Shown: positions 1 through 7,042, counted from the stretch's first letter. The stretch: 7,720 nucleotides of DNA from Pseudomonadota bacterium (GCA_023427125.1 JAEZBP010001062.1:1-7720), one strand, 5' to 3'. Translations and numbers: made by a program. The notes: generated by a model from the letters alone, not told the origin.

Positions 1-1
1 G

Positions 2-367
2 CCTCCGGCGGGGCCGCGCCCCGATCGCTACGGGTGCGCGTCGTGCGGCGATACGTTCCCTTTCCCCGAGCGCTGCCCTCGCTGCGCGATCGATCTCCAT
101 GATCGCCACGAGCGTCGCCAGGAGGCGGCCGCACCTACCGATCCTCGCGTCGAGGCGTTCGTCACCGAGCTCGAGCGGCGGCCCCCCGTCACCGAGACGG
201 ACGGGGTCGAGCGCCTGCCCGCTCCCGCCGTCATGGCCGGCAGCTTCCTCGCGGCCGGCGGGCTCGTGTGGACGCTCGGCGGCCCTATCGGACCGGCCCT
301 CCTCTTCGCGGGGTTCGCCGTCTACGTCGCCGCGGTCGAGGGCCACCGCATCTTCCAGCCGAGCTGA
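2..367 (+). CDS. Zinc-ribbon protein with hydrophobic C-terminus (3' part)
   Basis: The reading frame is open from the window edge to TGA at 365-367, so the start lies upstream; 121 residues are visible. Near the visible N-terminus is a four-cysteine knuckle pair, C12-x2-C15 and C25-x2-C28 (YGCASCG then RCPRC), which is the pattern of a structural zinc ribbon. A charged linker follows (about residues 31-75). The C-terminal third is hydrophobic: about 76-90 and 96-112 look like one or two membrane helices with a GGPIGP turn between them, ending in a short polar tail. Zinc ribbon plus membrane helices is common in small uncharacterised bacterial membrane proteins; no function is assigned. The frame was chosen over the overlapping ATG-started frame at 99-431 because only this one has a recognisable motif and a hydrophobic segment. 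It converges on the DUF2203 gene with only 12 bases between the stops. Confidence 0.72.
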   Translation, partial: PPAGPRPDRYGCASCGDTFPFPERCPRCAIDLHDRHERRQEAAAPTDPRVEAFVTELERRPPVTETDGVERLPAPAVMAGSFLAAGGLVWTLGGPIGPALLFAGFAVYVAAVEGHRIFQPS

Positions 368-379
368 GCGGGTCTCAGG

Positions 380-844
380 TCAGTCGGAAGGAGCGCGGAG
401 CTGGCGGCTCTTGAAGAAGCGGTGGCCCTGAACGGGCTGCCGGCCGCCGATGCCTGCGTCGAGCTCGTGGAAGAACGCGACCTCGCGCTCGCCGAGGTGC
501 CAGCAGAGCCAGACCTCGCGCTCGCCGTCGACCACCGAGCGGAAGTCGACGAGCCCGCGCCCCACGTCGCGTACGACGATGCCGAGCGCCTCGATCGCCC
601 GCACCTCGTCCATGATCGCCGACTGGAGCAGGCGCGCGACGCCGAGCTCCTCGAGAAGATCGCTGCGATCGCCGAGCTGCGACGGGTCCGGGAGCTGTTC
701 GGGCCCCGCGGGGGCGAACCCGGCGGCGGCCAGCGCGCGCACGATGGTGCGGAGCCGGCCGAGCATCTGCGTGGTCCGAGCGAGCGCGCGCGCCAGCCTC
801 GGGACGTGCGCGTTGGCCTCCTCGAGCGTGAACATCGGTGCCAC
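380..844 (-). CDS. DUF2203 family protein
   Basis: This is a 154-residue soluble protein recognised from hallmarks of the DUF2203 family, which has no established function. They are an N-terminal FTLEEANAHVPRL (residues 5-17), a helical middle (about 18-90, coiled-coil-like), then VRDVGRGLVDF (91-101) and a C-terminal block with LCWHLGE (113-119), FFHELDAG (124-131) and GGRQPV (133-138). Family members more often read WHE and GFAGR where this one has FHE and GIGGR; these are mild departures. Length is normal for the family. The longest frame begins with GTG at 844, but an ATG at 835 would give MFTLEEAN, which matches usual family N-termini better; neither has a clear Shine-Dalgarno, so 835 is a serious alternative start. 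The gene is convergent with the upstream zinc-ribbon gene and divergent from pdxH, so it is probably transcribed alone. Confidence 0.88.
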   Translation of the reverse strand: MAPMFTLEEANAHVPRLARALARTTQMLGRLRTIVRALAAAGFAPAGPEQLPDPSQLGDRSDLLEELGVARLLQSAIMDEVRAIEALGIVVRDVGRGLVDFRSVVDGEREVWLCWHLGEREVAFFHELDAGIGGRQPVQGHRFFKSRQLRAPSD

Positions 845-938
845 GGAGAGTATCGATGACGCGCGTTCCGTCGCTCCGCAAGCGCAGCCTCACAGAGTTC
901 GCTGGCCTCCGAGCGCGAGCGCACCAAGATCGCGCACC
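845..938. promoter_or_regulatory. Divergent intergenic region between DUF2203 gene and pdxH
   Basis: These 94 bases separate two divergently read genes, so promoters for both probably lie here or inside the neighbouring 5' ends. No convincing -35/-10 pair or operator palindrome is visible. The only -10-like hexamer is GATACT on the minus strand (849-854), too close to the GTG at 844 but 13 bases ahead of the alternative ATG at 835. The assignment rests on gene orientation alone. Confidence 0.3.
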
Positions 939-1529
939 ATGACACCGGTCAGCGCCGATCCGATCGCGCTCTTCCTCTCGTGCCGCGCCGACGCCGTAGA
1001 GGCGGGCGCGCCGATGGACGGGATGATCGCCGTGCTGGCCACGGCCAGCTCGGACGGCGCTCCCTCCGCGCGCTGCGTGCTCGTCAAGGAGGTCGGTCCC
1101 GAGGGCTTCTTCGTCTACACGAACTACCGGAGCCGGAAGGGGACCGAGCTCGACACGAACCCGCGCGCCGCCCTCTGCATGCACTGGGTCGAGACGGGCA
1201 TCCAGTTCCGCATCGAGGGGAGGGTCTCGCGGGCGAGCCGCGAGCGCAGCGACGCGTACTTCGCGAGCCGACCCCGCGAGAGCCAGCTGGCCGGGTGGAC
1301 CAGCGATCAGAGCCAGCCCCTCGCGTCACGCGAGGCGCTGCTCGCGCGCTTCGCCGAGATCGAGGCCCGCTTCGAGGGCCGCCCGGTGGATCGCCCCGAG
1401 CACTGGGGAGGCTACCGCATCGATCCCGAGCGCATCGAGCACTGGCAGAACGGCGCCCACCGCCTCCACGACCGCTTCCTCTACGTCCGCGAGGGCGACG
1501 GCTGGCGAGCCACCCGCCTCGCGCCGTAG
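939..1529 (+). CDS. pdxH: Pyridoxamine 5'-phosphate oxidase
   Basis: The enzyme oxidises pyridoxine or pyridoxamine 5'-phosphate to pyridoxal 5'-phosphate with FMN and O2, the final step of the DXP-dependent PLP route and of salvage; it is a cytosolic homodimer. The 196-residue protein is slightly shorter than E. coli PdxH. Positions equivalent to the known E. coli ligands are present: RCVLVK (45-50), YT (60-61) and R66-K67 for FMN; Y107, R111 and S115 for substrate within YFASRPRESQ; Q124-S125 and W169 for FMN; and the R175-L176-H177-x-R179 signature in HRLHDRFLY. The C-terminus ends RLAP as in E. coli. The usual RQV at the FMN site is IQF here (88-90), keeping the glutamine. The ATG at 939 is chosen because MTPVSADPIALF fits the family start; the frame stays open to 450 only for lack of stops. 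No strong Shine-Dalgarno is visible. The TPR gene follows 58 bases downstream on the same strand. Confidence 0.96.
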   Translation: MTPVSADPIALFLSCRADAVEAGAPMDGMIAVLATASSDGAPSARCVLVKEVGPEGFFVYTNYRSRKGTELDTNPRAALCMHWVETGIQFRIEGRVSRASRERSDAYFASRPRESQLAGWTSDQSQPLASREALLARFAEIEARFEGRPVDRPEHWGGYRIDPERIEHWQNGAHRLHDRFLYVREGDGWRATRLAP

Positions 1530-1587
1530 GCAGCGCCCGCAAACACAGCACCACAGGGCCCAGCCGTGGTAAGTTCGCGCGGCCCGA

Positions 1588-4500
1588 ATGGACGCCATAG
1601 CGCTTGAGCTCGTCGCGCGCTTGCGGCGCAATGCGGACGACGCGGAGGCCTTCGCGGCGCTCCGCGTGCACTACCACCGCAGCGGCGACAACGCAACACT
1701 CGCGAACCTCCTCGAAGGAGGGGGGACGCGCACGCGGGATCCCGCGGCCGGCGCGCACGCGCTCTTCGAGGCCGGCGAGCTCGTCCTCGGTGCGCTCTCC
1801 GATCGCGAGCGCGCCGTGCGGATCTACGAGCGCGCGCTCTCGATCGAGCCGCGCCACCCGGACGCGTTCCTCCGGCTGCGCGGGCTCTTCGAGGACGGCG
1901 GCGAGATGCGCAGGCTCGCCGAGCTGCTCGAGCGGCAAGCCGCCGCGCTCGAGCAGGTCGGCGGCGAGCCGCGTGAGATCGCGCTCCTCTATCATCAGCT
2001 CGGCGAGCTCTGGGAGCACCGCTTCACCCGCGTCGACAAGGCGGTCCACCACTACCGGCGCGCCTTCGAGCTCGACCCGAGCCTCGTGGCCGCCATCTAC
2101 GCCGCCCGAGAGATCTACCGGCAAGCCGGCAACACGAAGGCCGCGGCGTCGCTCCTCGAGAAGGAGGCGAAGGCCGAGCCGGATCCCACGCGCAAGGTCG
2201 CGCTCTGGCGCGAGCTCGCCCACGTGCGCGCGGAGGAGCAGGCCGATCACGAGGGCGCGGCGCTCGCGCTCAAGCGCGCGCTCGAGGCGGCGCCCGGCGA
2301 CCTCGAGGTCATGAACGATCTAGCGCGCGTCTATCTCGGGCGGGCCGAGCGTGTGCAGGACCCGCACGTCGCGGCGTCGGATCGGCATCGCGCGGCCGAC
2401 CTCTTCTATCAGCTCGCCCAGAAGGTCGCGCCTGATCACGCGCTCGCCTACCTCGAGAGCACGCTCGACGCGCGGCCCGATCACGACGGGGCGCTCGCGC
2501 TCTACGAGCGCCACGCCGCCGAGCTCGGGCAGGTGGCCCTGCTCCCCGCCCGCTGGGTCGCGTACCTCGCGCACGCGCCCGATCGCCCGGAGGCCGCAGA
2601 GCGGAGGCTGCGCCTCGCCGACGCCTACCTCGAGGCAGGCCAGACCGAGTACGCGATCACCTGCCTCGAGTGGCTGCTCGAAGACGGCGACGCCGAGGCG
2701 GCCGAGCGCCTCGTCGACCTCTACCGGAGCGTCGGTCGGGACGACGACGCCGTGCGCGCCCTCGGGGTCGCCGCGCTCGGGCTCGCGCCGAGCGAGCGCA
2801 TCCCGCGCCTGCGCGAGCTGCTCAGCGCGCTGCGCGATCGAGGCGACGTGGCCGGCGCGGTCCGCTGGGCGCAGGAGATCCTGAGCGTCGACGCCTCGGA
2901 TCCGGAGGCGCTCACGCTGATCGAGGACGCGTGCCGACAGAGCGGCGACTACCTGCCGCTGCGCGACGCGCTGCTCGCGGCCTCGCGCGTGAACGGCCTC
3001 TCGGTCGAGGCGCGCAAGCTGCGGCTGAAGGACGTCGCGTCGCTCAGCGAGCTGCGGCTCGGCGATCTCGACGGAGCGATCAGCGCGTGGCGCGGCGTCG
3101 CCGCCCTCGATCCGGCCGACCGCGAGGCCCGCGCGGCGCAGAAGCGCCTCCTGAGCGCGCGCGAGCGGTGGGACGACCTCGTCGATCTCCTCGAGCGCGA
3201 AGCCCTCGCGCTGACCGATCCCGAGCCCAAGGCCGAGGTCTACCGGCAGATCGCCGAGCTCCACCGCGATCGCCGCGGGGATCTCGAGGGCGCCATCCGC
3301 GCGCTCCGGCACCTCCGCGAGATCGCGCCCGCCGACTCCGCGGGGCGCGACGCGCTCTGTGACGCGCTGCTCGAGGCCGGCGCGACGCTCGAGGTCGTGC
3401 CTCTCCTGCGCGAGCGGATCGGCGAGAGCCGCGGCGGTGCGCGAGCCGAGCTCCTGCGCCTCTTGGCTACCGTGCTCGAGGAGCGCGTGGGCGACGAGGA
3501 GGGCGCGTTCGAGGCGTGGACCCGGCTCCTCGACGAGAGCCCGAACGATCTCGACGCCATCGCGCACATGGAGGCGATCGACGAGGCGGCGGGCCGGTAC
3601 GAGCGCTTGATCTCGACCCTCAGCTATCGCGCCGAGGTGATCGCGCCCGAGGAGCGGCCGGCCGTCTTGGTGCGGATGGGGCAGCTCGCGGAGAGCGCGC
3701 TCGGCGACCTCGATCGGGCCGCCGATCTCTATGCGCGCGCCCTCGAGCTGACGCCCGGGCACCCCGAGATCCTCGACGCGCTCTGCGCCGTCTACGATCG
3801 CGCCGAGCGCTACCGTGACCTCGTCGTCCTGCTCCGCGAGACCGCGCAAGCCGAGACCGACGCCGCGCGACGCGCCGAGCTCTACCGCCGCATCGCGCGC
3901 ACGCTCGCCGACCGGGTGGGCAACGACGAGGGCGCCGCGGAGGCCTGGCGCCAGGTGCTCGCGGCCGGCGAGGACGAAGAGGCCCTCCGGTTCCTGCGCC
4001 GCTACGAGACGCGCAACGACGATCCCGCCGCGCTCGAAGACGTTCTCCGCCGCCTCGCCGACCTGCTCGCCGGCTCGAGCGAGGTTCGCGATCTCTCGCT
4101 CGAGCGCGCCGACCTGCTCGCCGAGCGCCTCGATCGCACCGGCGACGCGATCGCGGTCCTCCGGTGGGTCGTCGACGAGGTGGCGCCCGATCACGTGGTC
4201 GCGCTCTCGCGGCTCGCGGCGCTCTGCGAGCGCGCGCGCGATCTGCCGGGCCTCGCCGACGCGCTCTGGCGACAGCTGCGGCTGCTCGAGGACGCCGGCC
4301 TCCGCCTCCCGGTGGCACAGCGGCTGAGCGATCTGCACGAACGTGAGGCGCCCGAGCCCGCGCGGGCCATCGACGCGCTCTTCGCGTGGACGAACGCCGA
4401 CCGCGAGGACACCGCGCCGCTCGAGCGCCTCGCGCCCTTGCTCGAGGCCGCGGGGCGCTTCGGCGAGCTCACCGGCGTCCTCGACACCCTCGCCTCGCTG

Positions 4501-6741
4501 GCGATCGACGCCGCGGCGGCGTCTCCGCTCTGGCGGCGCAGCGCCGAGATCGCGTACCGGCAGCTCGGCGACGTGAACGGCGCGTGGGAGCGGCTCGAGC
4601 CGCGGGTGCGCGAGGGCGACGCCGGCGCCGAGGAGCACCTCCGAGAGCTCGCGCGCGGCGCGCGACACGGCGAGAAGCTGGCCGAGCTCTACGTCTCGCT
4701 CGCGCAGGCCCCCCAGGAGGTCGATCCGCGACGGCGCTGGATGGACGCGGCGCGCGTCTACGAGGAGTACCTCGGGGACGCGCAGCGTGCGCTCGAGGCG
4801 GTGCTGCGCGCGTTCGCGATCGACCTCGGGGATCGCGCGTGCCTCGATGACGCCGACCGGCTCGCGGGGCGCGCCGGAGCGTGGCAGCGGCTCGGCCAGG
4901 TCTACGAGACGCTGATCAAGCGCAGCGAGGACATCGGCGACAAGATCGCGCTCCTCCTGCGCCACGCGAAGCTCCTCGACGAGAGCGCCAGCGATCCCTC
5001 GGGCGCGCTCGATCAGACGCTGCGGGCGTGCGCCCTCGCGCCGCTCGACGACGGGGTGCTCGCGCTCGCCGAGGAGCGCGCCCCGCGCGCCGGCCGCGCC
5101 GAGGAGCTGCTCGTCACCTACGACAAGCGCAAGCAGCAGGCGGCCGACGACGCAGGCCGGGTCGAGGCCCTCCTCCGCTCGCTCCGGCTCTCGGAGCTCG
5201 CGCTGCGCGATCGCCCGCGCGCCACGACCTACCTGGCGCAGGCGGTCGCGCTCGCGGTGCGCACGCCGGCGCTCGACGAGGTCGTGATCGCCGCCGCGCG
5301 CGAGCTCGACGCGCGAGCCGGCGCGGCGGGCGGGATGCGGCGCTCCATCGTGGAGATCGAGGCAGCGCTCGCGGAGGACATGGAGGAGAACCCGGTGCTC
5401 GGCGCGCAGCTCCTGTTGCGCGCGGCGCGGCTCCTCTCGCGTGAGCTCGGCTCGGACGACGACGCGTTCGCGGTGCTCAAGCGTGCAGCGACGTTCGCGC
5501 CCGGCGAGGCGCCGGTGCTCGACGAGCTCGAGGCGTTCGGCAAGCGGGTGCGGCGCCTGCCCGAAGTGGATAGGCACCTCGCGCAGCTGATCGACGAGGC
5601 GCTCGACAACAAGACGGCGAGCGGCCTCCTGCGGCGGCGCGGCGCGCTGCTCGAGGAGCTCGGGCGCTTCGATGAGGCGGCCGAGGTCTGGACGCGGCTC
5701 ACCACGGTCGCGGCCGGCGACGCTGACGCGCGCGAGCGCCTGCGGTCCGCGCTGCGAAGGGCAGGCAAGCAGCAGGACCTCCTGGTGGCGCTCCAGCGCG
5801 ACCTGCGACGCGCGGACCACCCGAGCGAGCGGCTCGAGCTGATGAAGGAGATCGCGCTCCTCTGGGAGCGAGACCTCAAGAACCGCTTCGAGGCGCTCGA
5901 CGCGTGGAAGAAGGTGCAGAAGGAAGCGCCCGGCGACGCCGACGCGAAGGAAGCGCTCGGGCGGCTCGGTCAGGACAAGCGGCGCACCGCCGACTCCGAT
6001 CTCGTCGTGCTCGAGGCGCCGGCGGAGATCGCCGACGAGTACGCCGACATGACCGACCCCTCGGAGGAGCAGGCGGCGCCCGACTCGTCCGAGACGACGC
6101 TCGACCCGGGGCTCTATGCGGAGCTCCTCAGCGCACAGGCCGAGCTCGCGAGGGCGCAGACCCGGGAGCGCGAGGGCTTGCCGCCGCTGCGCGACGTGCC
6201 GACGAAGAAGCTCGACGCGGCCTCGCTCCGTCCGATCGAGGTGCCTACCCGTGAGCTCTCGGCGCGCGCCATGGAGGAGGCATTCAGCGCCTCGCCGCTC
6301 GCCGATGACTTCGACGACGAGACCTCCCTCGCCGGCCGCGCGGCGGTCGAGCTCGCGGCCGCGGTGATGGAGGCGGGCCTCGACGCGGACGACGACCTCG
6401 GTGAGGTCGATGAAGGGAACATGGATCCGACGCCGGCGTCGGCGCAGCTCCCTCCGGCGCGCCCCGACGACTTCGACGACGACTACACCTCGGTCGCCGA
6501 GGCCGAGGACGTCTTCCGCCAGATCCGCGATCTTCGCGCGGGCAGCGGCGTGGCCGGCGACGACGCCGGAACCGGCGAGATCTCGCTCGAGGACGCGGAG
6601 CTCATGTCCGAGTCCGACATCCAGCCGCTCGACGAGCTCGAAGAGATCGACGACGACGCGGAGGAGATCGAGGAGCTCGAGGACATGGAGGAGATCGCCC
6701 CGCCCGTCCGCTCCGTTCCCCCGCCGCCTCGCCGGAGCTGA
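1588..6741 (+). CDS. Giant TPR-type repeat protein with acidic tail (1717 aa)
   Basis: This very large, presumably cytoplasmic protein has no signal peptide and no membrane segment. Residues 1 to about 1465 are continuous amphipathic helix pairs of the tetratricopeptide type, with recurring A-L-x-x-L and x-x-P-x-D signatures. Units such as GDLDRAADLYARALELTP (706-723) are near-canonical TPRs. TPR solenoids bind other proteins, so a scaffold or adaptor role is likely; the partner cannot be read from the sequence. Residues about 1470-1717 form a disordered-looking, Asp/Glu-rich tail with duplicated motifs (VPTKKL/VPTREL and two DDFDD-x-x-TS-x-A blocks), an acidic run (about 1681-1702) and a final SVPPPPRRS. 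No enzymatic motif was seen. The ATG at 1588 is the first in the frame; no Shine-Dalgarno is clear, though TAAGTT (1570-1575) just upstream could be a weak -10. The gene lies 58 bases after pdxH and may be co-transcribed or have its own promoter. It converges on the ATPase gene. Similar long TPR proteins are typical of myxobacteria. Confidence 0.93.
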   Translation: MDAIALELVARLRRNADDAEAFAALRVHYHRSGDNATLANLLEGGGTRTRDPAAGAHALFEAGELVLGALSDRERAVRIYERALSIEPRHPDAFLRLRGLFEDGGEMRRLAELLERQAAALEQVGGEPREIALLYHQLGELWEHRFTRVDKAVHHYRRAFELDPSLVAAIYAAREIYRQAGNTKAAASLLEKEAKAEPDPTRKVALWRELAHVRAEEQADHEGAALALKRALEAAPGDLEVMNDLARVYLGRAERVQDPHVAASDRHRAADLFYQLAQKVAPDHALAYLESTLDARPDHDGALALYERHAAELGQVALLPARWVAYLAHAPDRPEAAERRLRLADAYLEAGQTEYAITCLEWLLEDGDAEAAERLVDLYRSVGRDDDAVRALGVAALGLAPSERIPRLRELLSALRDRGDVAGAVRWAQEILSVDASDPEALTLIEDACRQSGDYLPLRDALLAASRVNGLSVEARKLRLKDVASLSELRLGDLDGAISAWRGVAALDPADREARAAQKRLLSARERWDDLVDLLEREALALTDPEPKAEVYRQIAELHRDRRGDLEGAIRALRHLREIAPADSAGRDALCDALLEAGATLEVVPLLRERIGESRGGARAELLRLLATVLEERVGDEEGAFEAWTRLLDESPNDLDAIAHMEAIDEAAGRYERLISTLSYRAEVIAPEERPAVLVRMGQLAESALGDLDRAADLYARALELTPGHPEILDALCAVYDRAERYRDLVVLLRETAQAETDAARRAELYRRIARTLADRVGNDEGAAEAWRQVLAAGEDEEALRFLRRYETRNDDPAALEDVLRRLADLLAGSSEVRDLSLERADLLAERLDRTGDAIAVLRWVVDEVAPDHVVALSRLAALCERARDLPGLADALWRQLRLLEDAGLRLPVAQRLSDLHEREAPEPARAIDALFAWTNADREDTAPLERLAPLLEAAGRFGELTGVLDTLASLAIDAAAASPLWRRSAEIAYRQLGDVNGAWERLEPRVREGDAGAEEHLRELARGARHGEKLAELYVSLAQAPQEVDPRRRWMDAARVYEEYLGDAQRALEAVLRAFAIDLGDRACLDDADRLAGRAGAWQRLGQVYETLIKRSEDIGDKIALLLRHAKLLDESASDPSGALDQTLRACALAPLDDGVLALAEERAPRAGRAEELLVTYDKRKQQAADDAGRVEALLRSLRLSELALRDRPRATTYLAQAVALAVRTPALDEVVIAAARELDARAGAAGGMRRSIVEIEAALAEDMEENPVLGAQLLLRAARLLSRELGSDDDAFAVLKRAATFAPGEAPVLDELEAFGKRVRRLPEVDRHLAQLIDEALDNKTASGLLRRRGALLEELGRFDEAAEVWTRLTTVAAGDADARERLRSALRRAGKQQDLLVALQRDLRRADHPSERLELMKEIALLWERDLKNRFEALDAWKKVQKEAPGDADAKEALGRLGQDKRRTADSDLVVLEAPAEIADEYADMTDPSEEQAAPDSSETTLDPGLYAELLSAQAELARAQTREREGLPPLRDVPTKKLDAASLRPIEVPTRELSARAMEEAFSASPLADDFDDETSLAGRAAVELAAAVMEAGLDADDDLGEVDEGNMDPTPASAQLPPARPDDFDDDYTSVAEAEDVFRQIRDLRAGSGVAGDDAGTGEISLEDAELMSESDIQPLDELEEIDDDAEEIEELEDMEEIAPPVRSVPPPPRRS
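1798..5982 (+). repeat. Array of about 20 diverged 71-72-residue protein repeats within the TPR gene
   Basis: Aligning by hand on the hinge G-D-x-x-x-A (G five residues before a conserved A) places units at residues 71, 147, 219, 297, 351, 419, 492, 564, 635, 706, 778, 849, 922, 994, 1063, 1135, 1207, 1288, 1359 and 1431. Most intervals are 71-73 residues, that is 213-219 bases. In some units the G is replaced and the position is inferred from the A. The exceptions are 54 (297 to 351), 68, 69, 74-78 and 81. A unit begins like G-D-x-x-G-A-x-x-A-W, passes through a P-x-D turn and a L-x-x-L helix, then a second helix pair of the form DLV-x-LLER and AELYRxIAEL. Each unit is therefore about two TPRs plus a few residues. 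Copies are diverged, not identical at DNA level. Confidence 0.8.
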
Positions 6742-6744
6742 CAC

Positions 6745-6844
6745 GCCGACGCCGACGACGCCGACGCCGAGACCACGAAATCGACACCGACACCGACGCC
6801 GACGCCGAGGCCGAGACAAGGCCGACCCCGACGCCGACGCCGAG
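6745..6844. repeat. Degenerate GACGCC/GACACC hexamer array
   Basis: About 100 bases are built largely from hexamers GACGCC, GACACC, GACCCC and GAGGCC. The array is interrupted by an extra GAC (6757-6759), an ACCACGAAATC segment (6772-6782) and a short ACAAGG break (about 6815-6821). It starts three bases after the stop codon of the TPR gene. Read in that gene's frame it would give Asp-Ala, then Thr-Pro, then Arg runs. Slippage-prone simple repeats are a likely origin. No function is evident. Confidence 0.8.
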
Positions 6845-6962
6845 ATGTCCGGTCCCGCCGATCTCTCCCAGTTTCGTCGCAGCTAACGCTCCCGGTGGCG
6901 GAGCCGGGACGAGCGGCGCGACGGTGTCCCATCTTGCGTGCGGCTGACGGTAGAGATCGCGA

Positions 6963-6993
6963 GACGGGACACGGTCACGATCCGTGTCCCGTC
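6963..6993. repeat. Perfect palindrome 1: 12-bp arms, 7-base loop
   Basis: The left arm GACGGGACACGG (6963-6974) and right arm CCGTGTCCCGTC (6982-6993) are exact reverse complements around the loop TCACGAT. It shares the outer ten bases of each arm, the arm length and the loop length with the palindrome at 7003-7035, while the loops differ. This could be a terminator lying between convergent genes (no T tract on either side), a dispersed palindromic element, or paired protein-binding sites. Confidence 0.92.
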
Positions 6994-7002
6994 GGCGCGC
7001 GA

Positions 7003-7035
7003 GGACGGGACACGCGTCGCCGGCGTGTCCCGTCC
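7003..7035 (-). terminator. Perfect palindrome 2, possible terminator of the ATPase gene
   Basis: Arms 7003-7015 and 7023-7035 are exact reverse complements (13 bp, core GACGGGACACGC) around the loop GTCGCCG. On the minus strand the stem begins seven bases beyond the ATPase stop codon (7043-7045), the place expected for a terminator. The stem is GC-rich and stable. No run of T follows on either strand, so it would be an atypical intrinsic terminator or only a 3'-end stabiliser. The palindrome itself is certain; the terminator role is not, because an almost identical partner lies 41 bases away and the sequence could instead be a binding-site pair. Confidence 0.45.
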
Positions 7036-7042
7036 CGCGCGA

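Larger units (their letters stand above)
6742..7042. other. Non-coding region between convergent genes
   Basis: This 301-base gap holds no supported gene. Several frames are open through it, but their translations are Arg/Pro- or Asp/Ala-rich products of the hexamer array with no recognisable domain. It contains a GACGCC-type hexamer array at the left, a unique stretch of about 80 bases, and then a cluster of TGTCCC/GGGACA sites arranged as two palindromes (all listed separately). Because both flanking genes read into it, it needs no promoter for them and would be expected to hold terminators. Confidence 0.7.

Noticed and set aside
450..938. N-terminal extension of pdxH back to position 450
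   Set aside because: The extra residues are Ser/Arg/Thr-rich, lie opposite the DUF2203 gene and match nothing in PdxH; the family start fits the ATG at 939.
1570..1575. TAAGTT upstream of the TPR start as a -10 box
   Set aside because: It matches the consensus at only half its positions, no -35 is visible at a proper distance, and it would leave almost no leader; it is mentioned in the gene entry only as a weak possibility.
1084..2250. A 388-codon minus-strand open frame across pdxH and the start of the TPR gene
   Set aside because: It overlaps two well-supported plus-strand genes and ends in low-complexity Arg/Ser/Gly sequence; it is a compositional shadow.
2320..6819. A 1499-codon open frame antisense to the TPR gene
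   Set aside because: It mirrors the TPR gene, where GC-rich third positions and Leu/Glu/Ala-rich codons remove stops on the other strand. The translation is Arg/Leu/Glu-rich with no domain, and it runs through the hexamer array.
6401..6886. A plus-strand open frame overlapping the TPR tail and the hexamer array
   Set aside because: It is the out-of-frame reading of acidic codons and simple repeats, giving only Arg/Ser/Thr/Pro runs.
6963..7035. The two palindromes as CRISPR repeats
   Set aside because: There are only two copies, each self-complementary over its whole length, with a ten-base gap between them and no spacer-sized unique sequences or cas genes.
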